Shown here piece after piece: positions 1-5,639 of a stretch of DNA of 6,263 bases (the stretch's first letter is position 1; every line of letters starts with the position of its first letter). The translations under genes were made by a program, and so were the position numbers. This DNA comes from an uncultured Ruminococcus sp. (GTDB taxonomy: Bacteria > Bacillota > Clostridia > Oscillospirales > Ruminococcaceae), in NCBI GenBank assembly GCA_946537565.1, contig CAMNFW010000129.1:1-6263 (forward strand). Direction: 5' to 3'. The notes beneath the pieces were generated by a model. The model was given only the letters and a program-made list of their open reading frames with translations. It was not told the origin of the DNA and made no database searches.

Positions 1-234
1 GTCGGCTTTTGTACCAGTTTTTTTGTGTGTCTCCCCTGCCCGCAGTTTCCCCCTCATGCCGTTTGCAGGCAGTATCATGTCACGTTTTTTTGGCTCACGT
101 TTTTTTAGCACACGTTGACGCTCGTAAACTCGCTCACTCTTAATGTGATTAGTTACATACCAATCGCATACGGCGCAAATGTGGCTGCGGTACTTTATGG
201 TGCAACTTTTTTGGTAATTCGATTTTGGTTCAGG
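1..234 (-). other. Possible partial minus-strand open frame running off the left edge
   Basis: On the minus strand one frame stays open from 234 down to 1 (78 codons) after a stop at 237-235. The translation is very basic, with many Lys and Arg, and contains a Cys-Ala-Val-Cys pair (HICAVCDWYV) followed by a KKREPKKRDM stretch. There is no ATG near its beginning and no Shine-Dalgarno sequence; the first in-frame ATG is at 78-76. The KKR repeat comes from a DNA-level duplication of CACGTTTTTTT at 81-91 and 96-106, so the lysine richness may only reflect T-rich DNA. It could be the 5' part of a gene lying mostly outside the window, a decayed gene, or a chance open frame. I do not recognise a family. 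Confidence 0.15.
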
Positions 235-356
235 TTACTATTATAGCGACGGCGATTTTTGTTCATGTTACAATTTTAGCAGCGGCGATTAAGTATCAGC
301 CTACTTTTCGTTAGCAGTGGCGGTTTGGGTTCACGTTACTATTTTCCAGCGACAGT
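221..356. repeat. Degenerate 33-35 bp tandem repeat, four units
   Basis: Four consecutive units can be aligned by eye: 221-253, 254-286, 287-321 and 322-356. The first two are 33 bp and the last two 35 bp. Each begins GATTT/GGTTT, carries a middle motif TTCA(C/T/G)GTTACTATT, and ends in AGCGACGGC/AGCAGCGGC/AGCAGTGGC. The third unit is the most diverged. Units 1 and 2 read in phase on the minus strand as an 11-residue repeat of the form RRxxNxNxNxN, which includes a 23-codon ATG frame at 266-195, but stops in the neighbouring units break any long frame. Related TCACGTT motifs also occur at 79-85 and 94-100. The function is unknown: a decayed repeat-protein gene, a protein-binding array, or intergenic satellite-like DNA. 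Confidence 0.55.
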
Positions 357-386
357 GTTTCATCTCCGCCCTCCTGTTTTATCTTC

Positions 387-452
387 AATATAAAATTAAA
401 ACAAAAAATTTTTAATATTCCTCTTGACAAATCGAAACGTCTGTTTTATAAT
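387..452 (+). promoter_or_regulatory. Consensus sigma-A promoter with UP-like element
   Basis: A perfect -35 box TTGACA (424-429) and a perfect -10 box TATAAT (447-452) are separated by 17 bp. Immediately upstream, 387-419 is almost pure A/T with A- and T-tracts, as expected of an UP element contacted by the RNA polymerase alpha subunit. Transcription should start near 459, leaving a leader of about 70 nt before the TTG start at 527. This is the only clear promoter in the window and should drive the two small genes and the decarboxylase remnant behind them. Confidence 0.85.
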
Positions 453-461
453 TATATCATA

Positions 462-473
462 GAACAACAGTTC
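462..473. promoter_or_regulatory. Possible LexA-type operator (GAAC-N4-GTTC)
   Basis: A perfect inverted repeat, GAAC (462-465) and GTTC (470-473) with a 4-nt spacer AACA, lies at about +4 to +15 of the consensus promoter, where a bound repressor would block initiation. GAAC-N4-GTTC is the core of the Gram-positive LexA (DinR) box. The spacer (AACA) and outer bases (A and C) do not match the full Bacillus consensus, so this is only a candidate. It could equally be an operator for an unrelated repressor. Confidence 0.35.
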
Positions 474-513
474 CAAAACAGCCGCTCCACTCTTTCTACT
501 CATTTCATGATAT

Positions 514-519
514 GGAGGA
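514..519 (+). promoter_or_regulatory. Shine-Dalgarno site that fixes a TTG start
   Basis: GGAGGA ends 7 nt before an in-frame TTG at 527-529, an ideal spacing. The alternative ATG at 512 lies just before this site and has no SD of its own (preceded by CATTTCATGAT). Initiation at the TTG is therefore favoured, and the bases at 512-526 are leader rather than coding. Confidence 0.75.
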
Positions 520-526
520 ATTTAAA

Positions 527-745
527 TTGAAACAATTATTAAAATCATATACCGAAAGCCATACTAAGGTTCTGAACAGAATACATGAACTCAAAATCCA
601 GAAAGACAGCTTCATTAAAACTGGAAGAGAAGATAAAATCTGTGAACTTGATCTCGATAGACGTATTGATCTGCTTTGCATTGAGCGCAGCGAGCTGTTA
701 AGCATTATCGCTGCTCTTAAAGGTTATATTAGGGAGGACGGATAA
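527..745 (+). CDS. Small helical (coiled-coil-like) protein, 72 aa, of unknown function
   Basis: I do not recognise a named family. From the preferred TTG start the product is 72 residues, charged and predominantly helix-forming, with hydrophobic spacing suggesting a coiled coil. It has two helical halves, roughly residues 2-27 and 38-68, separated by a KTGRED turn near residues 31-36. There is no signal peptide or membrane segment. An upstream ATG at 512 would add five residues but lacks an SD. The gene is first behind the consensus promoter and ends 2 nt before the GTG of the sigma-region-4 gene, so the two are almost certainly co-transcribed and translationally coupled. In phages and mobile elements, small sigma-like regulators often have a helical N-terminal part followed by region 4. 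This gene may be the separate helical partner of its neighbour, which is inference only. Both genes look more AT-rich than the genes downstream. Confidence 0.75.
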   Translation: MKQLLKSYTESHTKVLNRIHELKIQKDSFIKTGREDKICELDLDRRIDLLCIERSELLSIIAALKGYIREDG

Positions 746-747
746 TA

Positions 748-1056
748 GTGTCAAAAAGAGAACGCTATGATGATAACTTTACCGGAAACGCTGACCGCCG
801 TCTCCGTGCCCTGATTTTCAGCAAAGACGAGGACGAGGATAACAGAAATAAACGAGAAAAACTAAAGCACATAATGTTAAAAGTTATAAATAATGAGCTT
901 ACACCAAGACAAAAGGAAATAATTATGCTATACTATTTTAAGAACTATGATATAGTCGAGATCGGAAAAATGCTGGGCATAACTCCGCAGGCTGTTTCCG
1001 CAGCAATGGCAAGAGGGAGACAGAGAATGTTCCGGATATTACAGTATTACATATAA
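748..1056 (+). CDS. Sigma-70 region 4 domain protein (small sigma-like regulator)
   Basis: This 102-aa protein appears to be a DNA-binding transcription regulator. Residues 51-94 match sigma-70 region 4: LTPRQKEIIMLYYF is the classic first helix pair, then YDIVEIGKMLGI, then the recognition helix ITPQAVSAAMARGRQRM at 78-94. The N-terminal half (residues 1-50) is charged (KDEDEDNRNKREK) and shows no region 2 or -10-recognition motif, so it is not a complete sigma factor. Such stand-alone region 4 proteins occur as phage late-gene activators (ArpU-like), as split sigma factors, and as accessory regulators. The GTG start is chosen because AGGGAGG at 731-737 lies 10 nt upstream. Its stop overlaps the AAGGAG ribosome-binding site of the decarboxylase frame, so all three form one transcription unit. 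The target promoters are unknown. Confidence 0.85.
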   Translation: MSKRERYDDNFTGNADRRLRALIFSKDEDEDNRNKREKLKHIMLKVINNELTPRQKEIIMLYYFKNYDIVEIGKMLGITPQAVSAAMARGRQRMFRILQYYI

Positions 1057-1070
1057 GGAGAATTTTTGCA

Positions 1071-2396
1071 ATGACAACACCGATATACGATTTTCTTAAG
1101 AATTATTCCAGCGGCAGTATGCTGCGGTGTCATATGCCTGGTCACAAGGGAAAAAAAGCCGGAAGGCTGCCTGCTGAGCTTTATAGTATGGATATCACGG
1201 AGATCAAAGGAGCAGACAGTTAATTTGAAGCTGAGGGGATAATCCGAGAGAGTGAGAGGAATATGGCGGAGCTTTACGGCAGTGCAGAGACTTATTATTC
1301 TGCCGGCGGTTCAACTCTTTGCATACAGGCGATGCTGGCGGCAATGAAGCTGGAAGGCAGAAAGGTAATTGCTGCAAGAAATTCACACAGAGCTTTTCTT
1401 AATGCAGCGGCTTTGCTGGACATTGATACAGAGTGGCTGATGCCGGAATACAGCGGAGGGATACTTTCCGGGGAGATATCGCTGGAGAAGGCAGAGGCGA
1501 TGCTCATTAAAAATCCCAATTCCTGCCTGTATATAACCTCGCCGGATTATACTGGAAAAACAGCTGACATATCAGCGCTGGCAGAAATCTGTCACAGATA
1601 CGGAGCGGTGCTTCTTGTGGACAACGCTCACGGCGCACATCTTGCATTTATGGAAAAAAACATTCATCCCATTGCACTGGGAGCGGATATCTGCTGTGAC
1701 TCTGCCCACAAAATGCTGCCGGCGCTGACAGGAGCAGCGATGCTTCACACTTCCGCACCGAAATACAGTGGGATCCTTCGGCAGTGCATGAGTATGTTTG
1801 GTTCGACCAGTCCGTCATACATAATAATGGCATCACTTGATCTTTGCTGCGATTACATTGAAACGAGAATAAGATCTGACATAAAGCAGGGGACTGAGAA
1901 CATAAAAAAATACTGCCGGGAATTTTCCGGAAGCCTGAGATTTGCTGAGGGAGATCCTTTTCACATTACAATAATGGCAGCTGAAAGCGGTTATGACGGA
2001 ATTGAGCTGGCGGAGAATATGCGCCGGAGCGGAGCTGAATGTGAATATGCAGATCATGAGCTGATAGTTTTGCTGATGTCGCCGTGCTGTGACGAAAATG
2101 ATTATCATCGGCTGAGTGAGATAACCTGCAAGGCTCTGAGCGTAACACCGAAGCGCAGGACAGAAAGAAGAACATTTTCACCGGTGCTGCCAGAGAGAGT
2201 TTGCAGCATACGACAGGCATTTTTTGCGGAGAGTGAAGAAATACCGGTTGAGGAAGCTGAGGGAAGGATATGTGCATCGGTGAAGGTACCATGTCCGCCG
2301 GCGGTTCCGATAGCGGTCAGCGGAGAAAAAATCGACAGCCGCTGCATAAATATTTACAAAAGCTATGGAATTTCCACAGTCATTGTGGTAAAATAG
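1071..2396 (+). pseudogene. Orn/Lys/Arg decarboxylase-type PLP enzyme, interrupted by an in-frame TAA at codon 51
   Basis: The frame opens at ATG 1071, 10 nt behind AAGGAG (1055-1060). It carries the family N-terminus (RCHMPGHKG, codons 19-27, then DITEIKGADS), meets TAA at 1221-1223, and continues in the same frame to TAG 2394-2396 for 441 codons in all. After the stop it reads FEAEGIIRESERN and SAGGSTLCIQAML, the PLP-ring aspartate in LLVDNAHGAH (codon 184), the PLP-binding lysine in SAHKMLPALTG (codon 214, nt 1710-1712), and the C-terminal PCPPAVPIAVSGEKID near codons 407-422. The family usually has Leu at codon 51, so TTA to TAA is the simplest explanation. Intact members decarboxylate basic amino acids to polyamine precursors; this short type resembles B. 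subtilis YaaO, which also lies near holB and yaaT. Re-initiation at ATG 1263 would give 377 aa lacking the N-terminal motif. All three stop codons end other genes here, so code reassignment is unlikely. A sequencing error cannot be excluded. Confidence 0.88.
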
Positions 2397-2421
2397 AAGT
2401 ATCAGGAGCAGTCAGCTCAGG

Positions 2422-2484
2422 GTGCTGAAAAAAATAAAGCCTATCTTTGCAATAATATCAGTAATAATTTTTAACAGCAGCTGA
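2422..2484 (+). other. Possible 20-codon hydrophobic mini-ORF in the gap before holB
   Basis: Within the 144-nt gap between the decarboxylase frame and the holB start, a GTG at 2422 opens a 20-codon frame ending at TGA 2482-2484. It begins MLKKIKP and continues with a hydrophobic run IFAIISVIIF, like a signal-peptide start or a very small membrane peptide. The nearest SD-like sequence, AGGAG at 2404-2408, is 13 nt away, which is too far to be convincing. It may be a genuine micropeptide, the relic of a secreted-protein gene, or chance. No promoter or terminator was recognised in the rest of the gap. Confidence 0.15.
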
Positions 2485-2540
2485 TAGCTTTAAGAAGAAC
2501 TGACAGCTCTTGACACAGCTGCATAAGGAGCGTGAACGTT

Positions 2541-3524
2541 ATGATGAAAATATATGGAAATGAAAACCTGCTGTCAACTCTTGACAGTATGGTAAGCTCA
2601 GGACGGACTGCCCATGCTGTAATATTCTACGGTGAAAAAGGCAGCGGACGAAAGCTTATGGCTGACCGGTATACCGCTGCGCTTCTTTGTGAATCACCGG
2701 TAAACGGTACTCCCTGCGGACACTGCAAGTCCTGCCGCTGTGTTGTTCCCCATTCCCACCCGGACGTAACTTATGTGCCCACCAGCGGAAAGCTGGGCGG
2801 TTACAGTGTGGAGACCGTCCGCAGTGTTATCCACGATGCCTTTACCCGACCCAGCAATAATTCCGGCAGGAAGGTGTATATTTTCCGGGACTGCCGGAAA
2901 ATGGATTCCCGAACTCAGAATGCACTGCTTAAGCTTGTGGAGGAGCCGCCGGAGTATGTGAGCTTCATATTTACGACGGAATCGAAATATGAGTTTCTGC
3001 CGACTATAATTTCCAGATGCGTATGCTTCGGAGTAAACATCTGCACAGAGGAGGAGGCATTTGCCTCGCTGTGTGAAAACGGCTGCAAGGAAGACGAGGC
3101 AAGAGAAGCAGTAAGTGTTTTTCATGGAAATATAGGCAGATGTATAGATTATCTCTATGACCAGGAGCTGAGAAAAAGAGTTGATTTGACAAAAAGGCTT
3201 TCAGATAGTATAATAAGAAAGGACGAGTATTCTCTCAACAGTGCTTTCTACACCGTCAGCAGCGGAAGAAATGATACTCTGGAGATACTCTCAATGCTTG
3301 ATAAAATGATGCGTGATGCAGCTGTACTGGCGAAAGACCCGTCAGCTAAGATCGTCGGCTGCGGAAAAGATGCAGCGGAAAGGCTGTCAACTGTGATTGC
3401 GCCTTATCAGTCAGCAAGAATACATTACCGCCTGGAAAAAGCCCGTTCAGCTATTGACGCAAATGTGAACATACCTCTTGTGCTGGCAGCTTTGTGTGCG
3501 GATATCATAAGCATAGTTGCGTGA
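2541..3524 (+). CDS. holB: DNA polymerase III subunit delta-prime (clamp loader)
   Basis: HolB is the delta-prime subunit of the clamp loader that places the sliding clamp on primed DNA at the cytoplasmic replisome. The 327-aa product fits the family length. It shows HAVIFYGEKGSGRK near the N-terminus (P-loop at residues 31-38), then a zinc-binding module (C50, C59, C62, C65), then RKVYIFRDCRKMDSRTQNALLK and LVEEPP (the AAA+ core), and the clamp-loader sensor motif TIISRC with SRC at 158-160. The Walker A lysine position is Arg-Lys rather than Lys-Thr, consistent with delta-prime usually not hydrolysing ATP. The C-terminal part is less conserved, as is typical. Start: AAGGAG at 2525-2530 is 10 nt before ATG 2541; an in-frame GTG at 2532 lies only 1 nt from that SD and is rejected. 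ATG 2544 is a close alternative. In B. subtilis, tmk and yaaQ lie between the decarboxylase and holB; neither is in this gap. Confidence 0.95.
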   Translation: MMKIYGNENLLSTLDSMVSSGRTAHAVIFYGEKGSGRKLMADRYTAALLCESPVNGTPCGHCKSCRCVVPHSHPDVTYVPTSGKLGGYSVETVRSVIHDAFTRPSNNSGRKVYIFRDCRKMDSRTQNALLKLVEEPPEYVSFIFTTESKYEFLPTIISRCVCFGVNICTEEEAFASLCENGCKEDEAREAVSVFHGNIGRCIDYLYDQELRKRVDLTKRLSDSIIRKDEYSLNSAFYTVSSGRNDTLEILSMLDKMMRDAAVLAKDPSAKIVGCGKDAAERLSTVIAPYQSARIHYRLEKARSAIDANVNIPLVLAALCADIISIVA

Positions 3525-3540
3525 GTTTTAAAATTTCAAG

Positions 3541-3547
3541 AAAGGAG
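3541..3547 (+). promoter_or_regulatory. Strong Shine-Dalgarno sequence without a matching start codon
   Basis: AAAGGAG is a near-ideal ribosome-binding site, but no ATG, GTG or TTG occurs at a suitable distance after it. Only a CTG (3552-3554) is near, opening a 10-codon frame that ends at TAA 3582-3584. The ricT start lies about 80 nt downstream. GCTGA occurs at both 3551-3555 and 3621-3625, so the intervening 70 nt may have been inserted or duplicated between the old SD and the start; this is inference. Confidence 0.4.
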
Positions 3548-3556
3548 AGAGCTGAG

Positions 3557-3582
3557 ATCAATTTTTCAGGAAATTGATTTTT
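3557..3582 (+). terminator. Weak AT-rich hairpin with U-tract in the holB–ricT gap
   Basis: ATCAATTT-type arms at 3557-3564 and 3571-3578 (8 perfect pairs, AATCAATTT/AAATTGAT pairing) enclose a 6-nt TTCAGG loop, followed by a run of five T ending at 3582. The geometry is that of an intrinsic terminator, but the stem has few G-C pairs and the T-run is short. At most it would partly attenuate read-through from holB into ricT. It could also be a structural leader element. Confidence 0.3.
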
Positions 3583-3583
3583 A

Positions 3584-3616
3584 AGGTCAGAGATGATGTT
3601 TTGTCTGACCTCAGAC
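3584..3616 (+). promoter_or_regulatory. Mutually exclusive hairpins just upstream of ricT
   Basis: AGGTCAGA (3584-3591) pairs perfectly with TCTGACCT (3604-3611) around a 12-nt loop. The 3' arm can instead form a small hairpin in which GTCTGA (3603-3608) pairs with TCAGAC (3611-3616). The two folds share bases and cannot coexist. A 10-codon frame (ATG 3593 to TGA 3623-3625) runs through the loop and 3' arm, with AAGG at 3583-3586 as a weak SD, and ends 4 nt before the preferred ricT ATG. The arrangement suggests control of ricT translation by coupling or structure, but this is unproven. Confidence 0.35.
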
Positions 3617-3629
3617 ATTGGCTGAAAGT

Positions 3630-4496
3630 ATGAAAGAAATAGTAGGAATACGTTTTAAAAGCGTCGGAAAAATATATTACTTTGCCCCCGGCGATATAAA
3701 AGCCTGCATGGGCGATATGGCGATCGTTGAAACAGTCAGGGGAGTGGAATGCGGCGAGGTCGTTATCCCCAACAGGGAAATTGACGAGAAGATCGTTACA
3801 GCACCCCTTAAGCCTATTATCCGCCTTGCCACAAAGGAGGATCTGGCTATAGTCGAGAAAAATAAACAGAAGGAAAAGGAAGCTTTCAGGATATGTCAGG
3901 AGAAGATCGCTCTCCGCAAGCTGAAAATGAATCTTGTGGAAGTGGAGTGTACTTTTGATAATAATAAGCTGCTGTTTTATTTCACAGCTGAGAACCGTGT
4001 GGATTTCCGTGAGCTGGTAAAGGATCTGGCATCAGTTTTCAGAACAAGGATCGAGCTGAGACAGATAGGTGTCCGGGACGAAGCCAAAATACTGGGCGGT
4101 CTTGGAATTTGCGGACGGGAATTCTGCTGCAAGGCACATATGGGCGATTTCAATCCCGTGTCTATAAAAATGGCAAAGGAACAGGGCCTTTCACTTAACC
4201 CGACAAAAATATCCGGCACCTGCGGAAGACTTATGTGTTGCCTTAAGCATGAACAGCCGGCTTATGAGGCACTGCTTAAGATAACTCCTAAGATAGGCGC
4301 ATTGGTCGTAACTCCGGACGGTGACAAGGGAAGAGTTGAGGACGTTAACCTTATAACCGGCAAGCTCAGAATAAAAACAGAGAAGTCAGAGGTTCCCGTT
4401 ATCCTTGACAGGAGCGAGGTAAAGCTTCTTAAGGACGCTGACGTTAAGCTCAGCAAGGAAGAAATTAAAGCCCTTAAAAAGCTTGAGGGTCAGTGA
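3630..4496 (+). CDS. ricT: RicT/YaaT, PSP1-domain subunit of the RicAFT complex
   Basis: The 288-aa product is a clear PSP1-family protein. Its N-terminus (EIVGIRFKSVGKIYYF) aligns well in register with B. subtilis YaaT. It continues with VIVETVRGVECGEVVI-like core sequence, RVDFRELVKDLASVFRTRIELRQIGVRDEAK (about 124-154), and two cysteine clusters: CGREFCC (C161, C166, C167) and CGRLMCC (C198, C203, C204). The bacterial RicA-RicF-RicT complex carries Fe-S clusters and aids RNase Y-dependent mRNA maturation, with effects on sporulation, competence and biofilm formation in Bacillus; it acts in the cytoplasm. An in-frame TTG at 3618 would add four residues, but neither start has a good SD, so ATG 3630 is chosen by family alignment. 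Its stop overlaps the queH ATG by one base. holB-yaaT adjacency is conserved in Firmicutes. Confidence 0.93.
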   Translation: MKEIVGIRFKSVGKIYYFAPGDIKACMGDMAIVETVRGVECGEVVIPNREIDEKIVTAPLKPIIRLATKEDLAIVEKNKQKEKEAFRICQEKIALRKLKMNLVEVECTFDNNKLLFYFTAENRVDFRELVKDLASVFRTRIELRQIGVRDEAKILGGLGICGREFCCKAHMGDFNPVSIKMAKEQGLSLNPTKISGTCGRLMCCLKHEQPAYEALLKITPKIGALVVTPDGDKGRVEDVNLITGKLRIKTEKSEVPVILDRSEVKLLKDADVKLSKEEIKALKKLEGQ

Positions 4497-5128
4497 TGCA
4501 GAAGGTAAACTACGGCAGAATGCTGGACGATACTCTTGTTCAGCTGAAAAATGAGGGCAGAAAGCCAAAGCTGCTGCTTCATGCGTGCTGTGCGCCGTGC
4601 AGCAGCCATACGCTGTGGTATCTGAATGAATATTTTAATATAACAGTGTACTTCTTCAACCCGAACATTGCCCCGGAAGAAGAGTATGAATACAGAAAAA
4701 ATGAACTGAAAAGACTGATAAAGGAAATGAAGCTTTCAGTTGAGATGATAGATGAGGACTATGACCCTGCGCCCTTTTATGAGCTTTCAAAAGGACTTGA
4801 AACGCTGCCTGAAAGAGGTGAGCGGTGCAGAAAATGTATTGGCTATCGTCTGGATAAAGCCGGAGATATGGCAAAAAAACTGGGCGCAGATTATTTCACC
4901 ACGACCCTTACTATTAGTCCCCATAAGGATTGTCAGTTTATAAATGAGTACGGCGCAAAGGTGTCAGAGCGCTGCGGAGTGCCGTATTTATTTTCGGATT
5001 TTAAAAAGCATGAGGGCTATAAGCATTCAATTGAACTGTCACGGCAGTACAGTCTATATCGTCAGGACTATTGCGGCTGCGTATACAGCAAGGCTGCACG
5101 TCAGATACAAAAGGAGGAAAAATTATGA
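4496..5128 (+). CDS. queH: Epoxyqueuosine reductase QueH
   Basis: QueH (formerly DUF208) performs the last step of queuosine synthesis, reducing epoxyqueuosine to queuosine at the wobble position of tRNAs with GUN anticodons (Asp, Asn, His, Tyr). It is the non-homologous alternative to QueG. The 210-aa protein shows the N-terminal LLLHACCAPCSS motif (C31, C32, C35), then VYFFNPNIAPEEEYEYR, then GERCRKCIGYRL (C111, C114), TTLTISPHKD, and the C-terminal DYCGCVYS (C193, C195). The paired cysteines serve Fe-S and metal binding and a redox disulfide. The start ATG shares one base with the ricT stop (TGATG), with GAGGGT at 4485-4490 as SD; a GTG one codon upstream (4493) is possible but less well placed. 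Length and motifs indicate an intact gene. Confidence 0.95.
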   Translation: MQKVNYGRMLDDTLVQLKNEGRKPKLLLHACCAPCSSHTLWYLNEYFNITVYFFNPNIAPEEEYEYRKNELKRLIKEMKLSVEMIDEDYDPAPFYELSKGLETLPERGERCRKCIGYRLDKAGDMAKKLGADYFTTTLTISPHKDCQFINEYGAKVSERCGVPYLFSDFKKHEGYKHSIELSRQYSLYRQDYCGCVYSKAARQIQKEEKL

Positions 5129-5637
5129 GCGGAAATGCAACTGATTGGCTGAGAATTCTTTCTACAGCAGATAAGCTGAACAGGAGAGTAAAAGAGCCAG
5201 GCTGGATCTATCAGGATAAACGCAGTGTGTATGATCTTAAGGACAGCGTTATAAAAAAACTGCTGGACATGAAGCCGGACTGCGTTGACGTAAAGCTATA
5301 TTACGTTCCGTATATCGAGTATTCAATGAGTACAAAGGACAAGGCAGGACAGCTTATGAGAAGCTATCCGGAAAAGCTGCCCTTTGAGTATTTTCTTTCA
5401 CAGGTTCCGCCTACAGCTGCGGACAGAGAAATACCGGAAAAAGCACTGGTGGACGTTGCAGCTGAGTGTCTTGGACAGAGCTTCAGCTTTCATATGCCGC
5501 TGGACGTTATTAGAAGCTGGGGGATCGAACCGGAAAAACTGGAGCGGAAGGAATGGATAAGCGCTCCGGAATTTAATCACGGTCTTCTGGAAAAATCAAG
5601 GCAGGAGCTGGAAGAATTGTTTTCGGAGCTGGAATAA
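5125..5637 (+). CDS. Conserved-looking 170-aa protein of unknown function
   Basis: I do not recognise this family. The start ATG at 5125 overlaps the queH stop by four bases (ATGA) and has an excellent SD, AAGGAGG at 5111-5117 with 7-nt spacing; a longer upstream ATG at 5071 lies inside queH and is rejected. The product looks soluble, with no signal peptide or membrane helix. It has four tryptophans (8, 27, 122, 134), a YYVPYIEYSMS segment near 59-69, a PFEYFLSQVPP segment near 86-96, and an acidic helical C-terminus rich in Glu. Base composition and start signals resemble its neighbours, so it is a real resident gene. It sits between queH and ybaK, 2 nt from the latter, so a role near tRNA modification or quality control is possible but only by context. 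Confidence 0.85.
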   Translation: MSGNATDWLRILSTADKLNRRVKEPGWIYQDKRSVYDLKDSVIKKLLDMKPDCVDVKLYYVPYIEYSMSTKDKAGQLMRSYPEKLPFEYFLSQVPPTAADREIPEKALVDVAAECLGQSFSFHMPLDVIRSWGIEPEKLERKEWISAPEFNHGLLEKSRQELEELFSELE

Positions 5638-5639
5638 TA

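Noticed and set aside
1221..1223. Programmed recoding of TAA as an amino acid
   Set aside because: TAA, TAG and TGA all terminate other intact genes here, known Sec and Pyl recoding use TGA and TAG, and no supporting element is visible; a point mutation is simpler.
1966..2347. Long minus-strand open frames opposite the decarboxylase
   Set aside because: They lie antisense to clearly family-like coding sequence, have no SD, and give low-complexity Ser/His/Pro-rich translations typical of shadow frames.
2412..2428. TCAGC/GCTGA inverted repeat with a following A-run as a terminator after the decarboxylase
   Set aside because: Only 5 bp of stem, and the following tract is A rather than T on the plus strand. 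On the minus strand the T-run precedes the stem, so it fits neither direction.
2510..2515. TTGACA as a -35 box for a holB promoter
   Set aside because: A -10 box at the correct spacing would fall at about 2533, on the holB SD and start, and no TATAAT-like sequence is there.
2694..3125. 143-codon minus-strand open frame inside holB
   Set aside because: The plus strand carries unmistakable clamp-loader motifs over the same bases; the antisense frame has no SD or recognisable domain.
5071..5124. Upstream ATG 5071 as start of the 170-aa gene
   Set aside because: It lies within the conserved C-terminus of queH without an SD, whereas ATG 5125 has AAGGAGG at 7 nt and the typical ATGA overlap.
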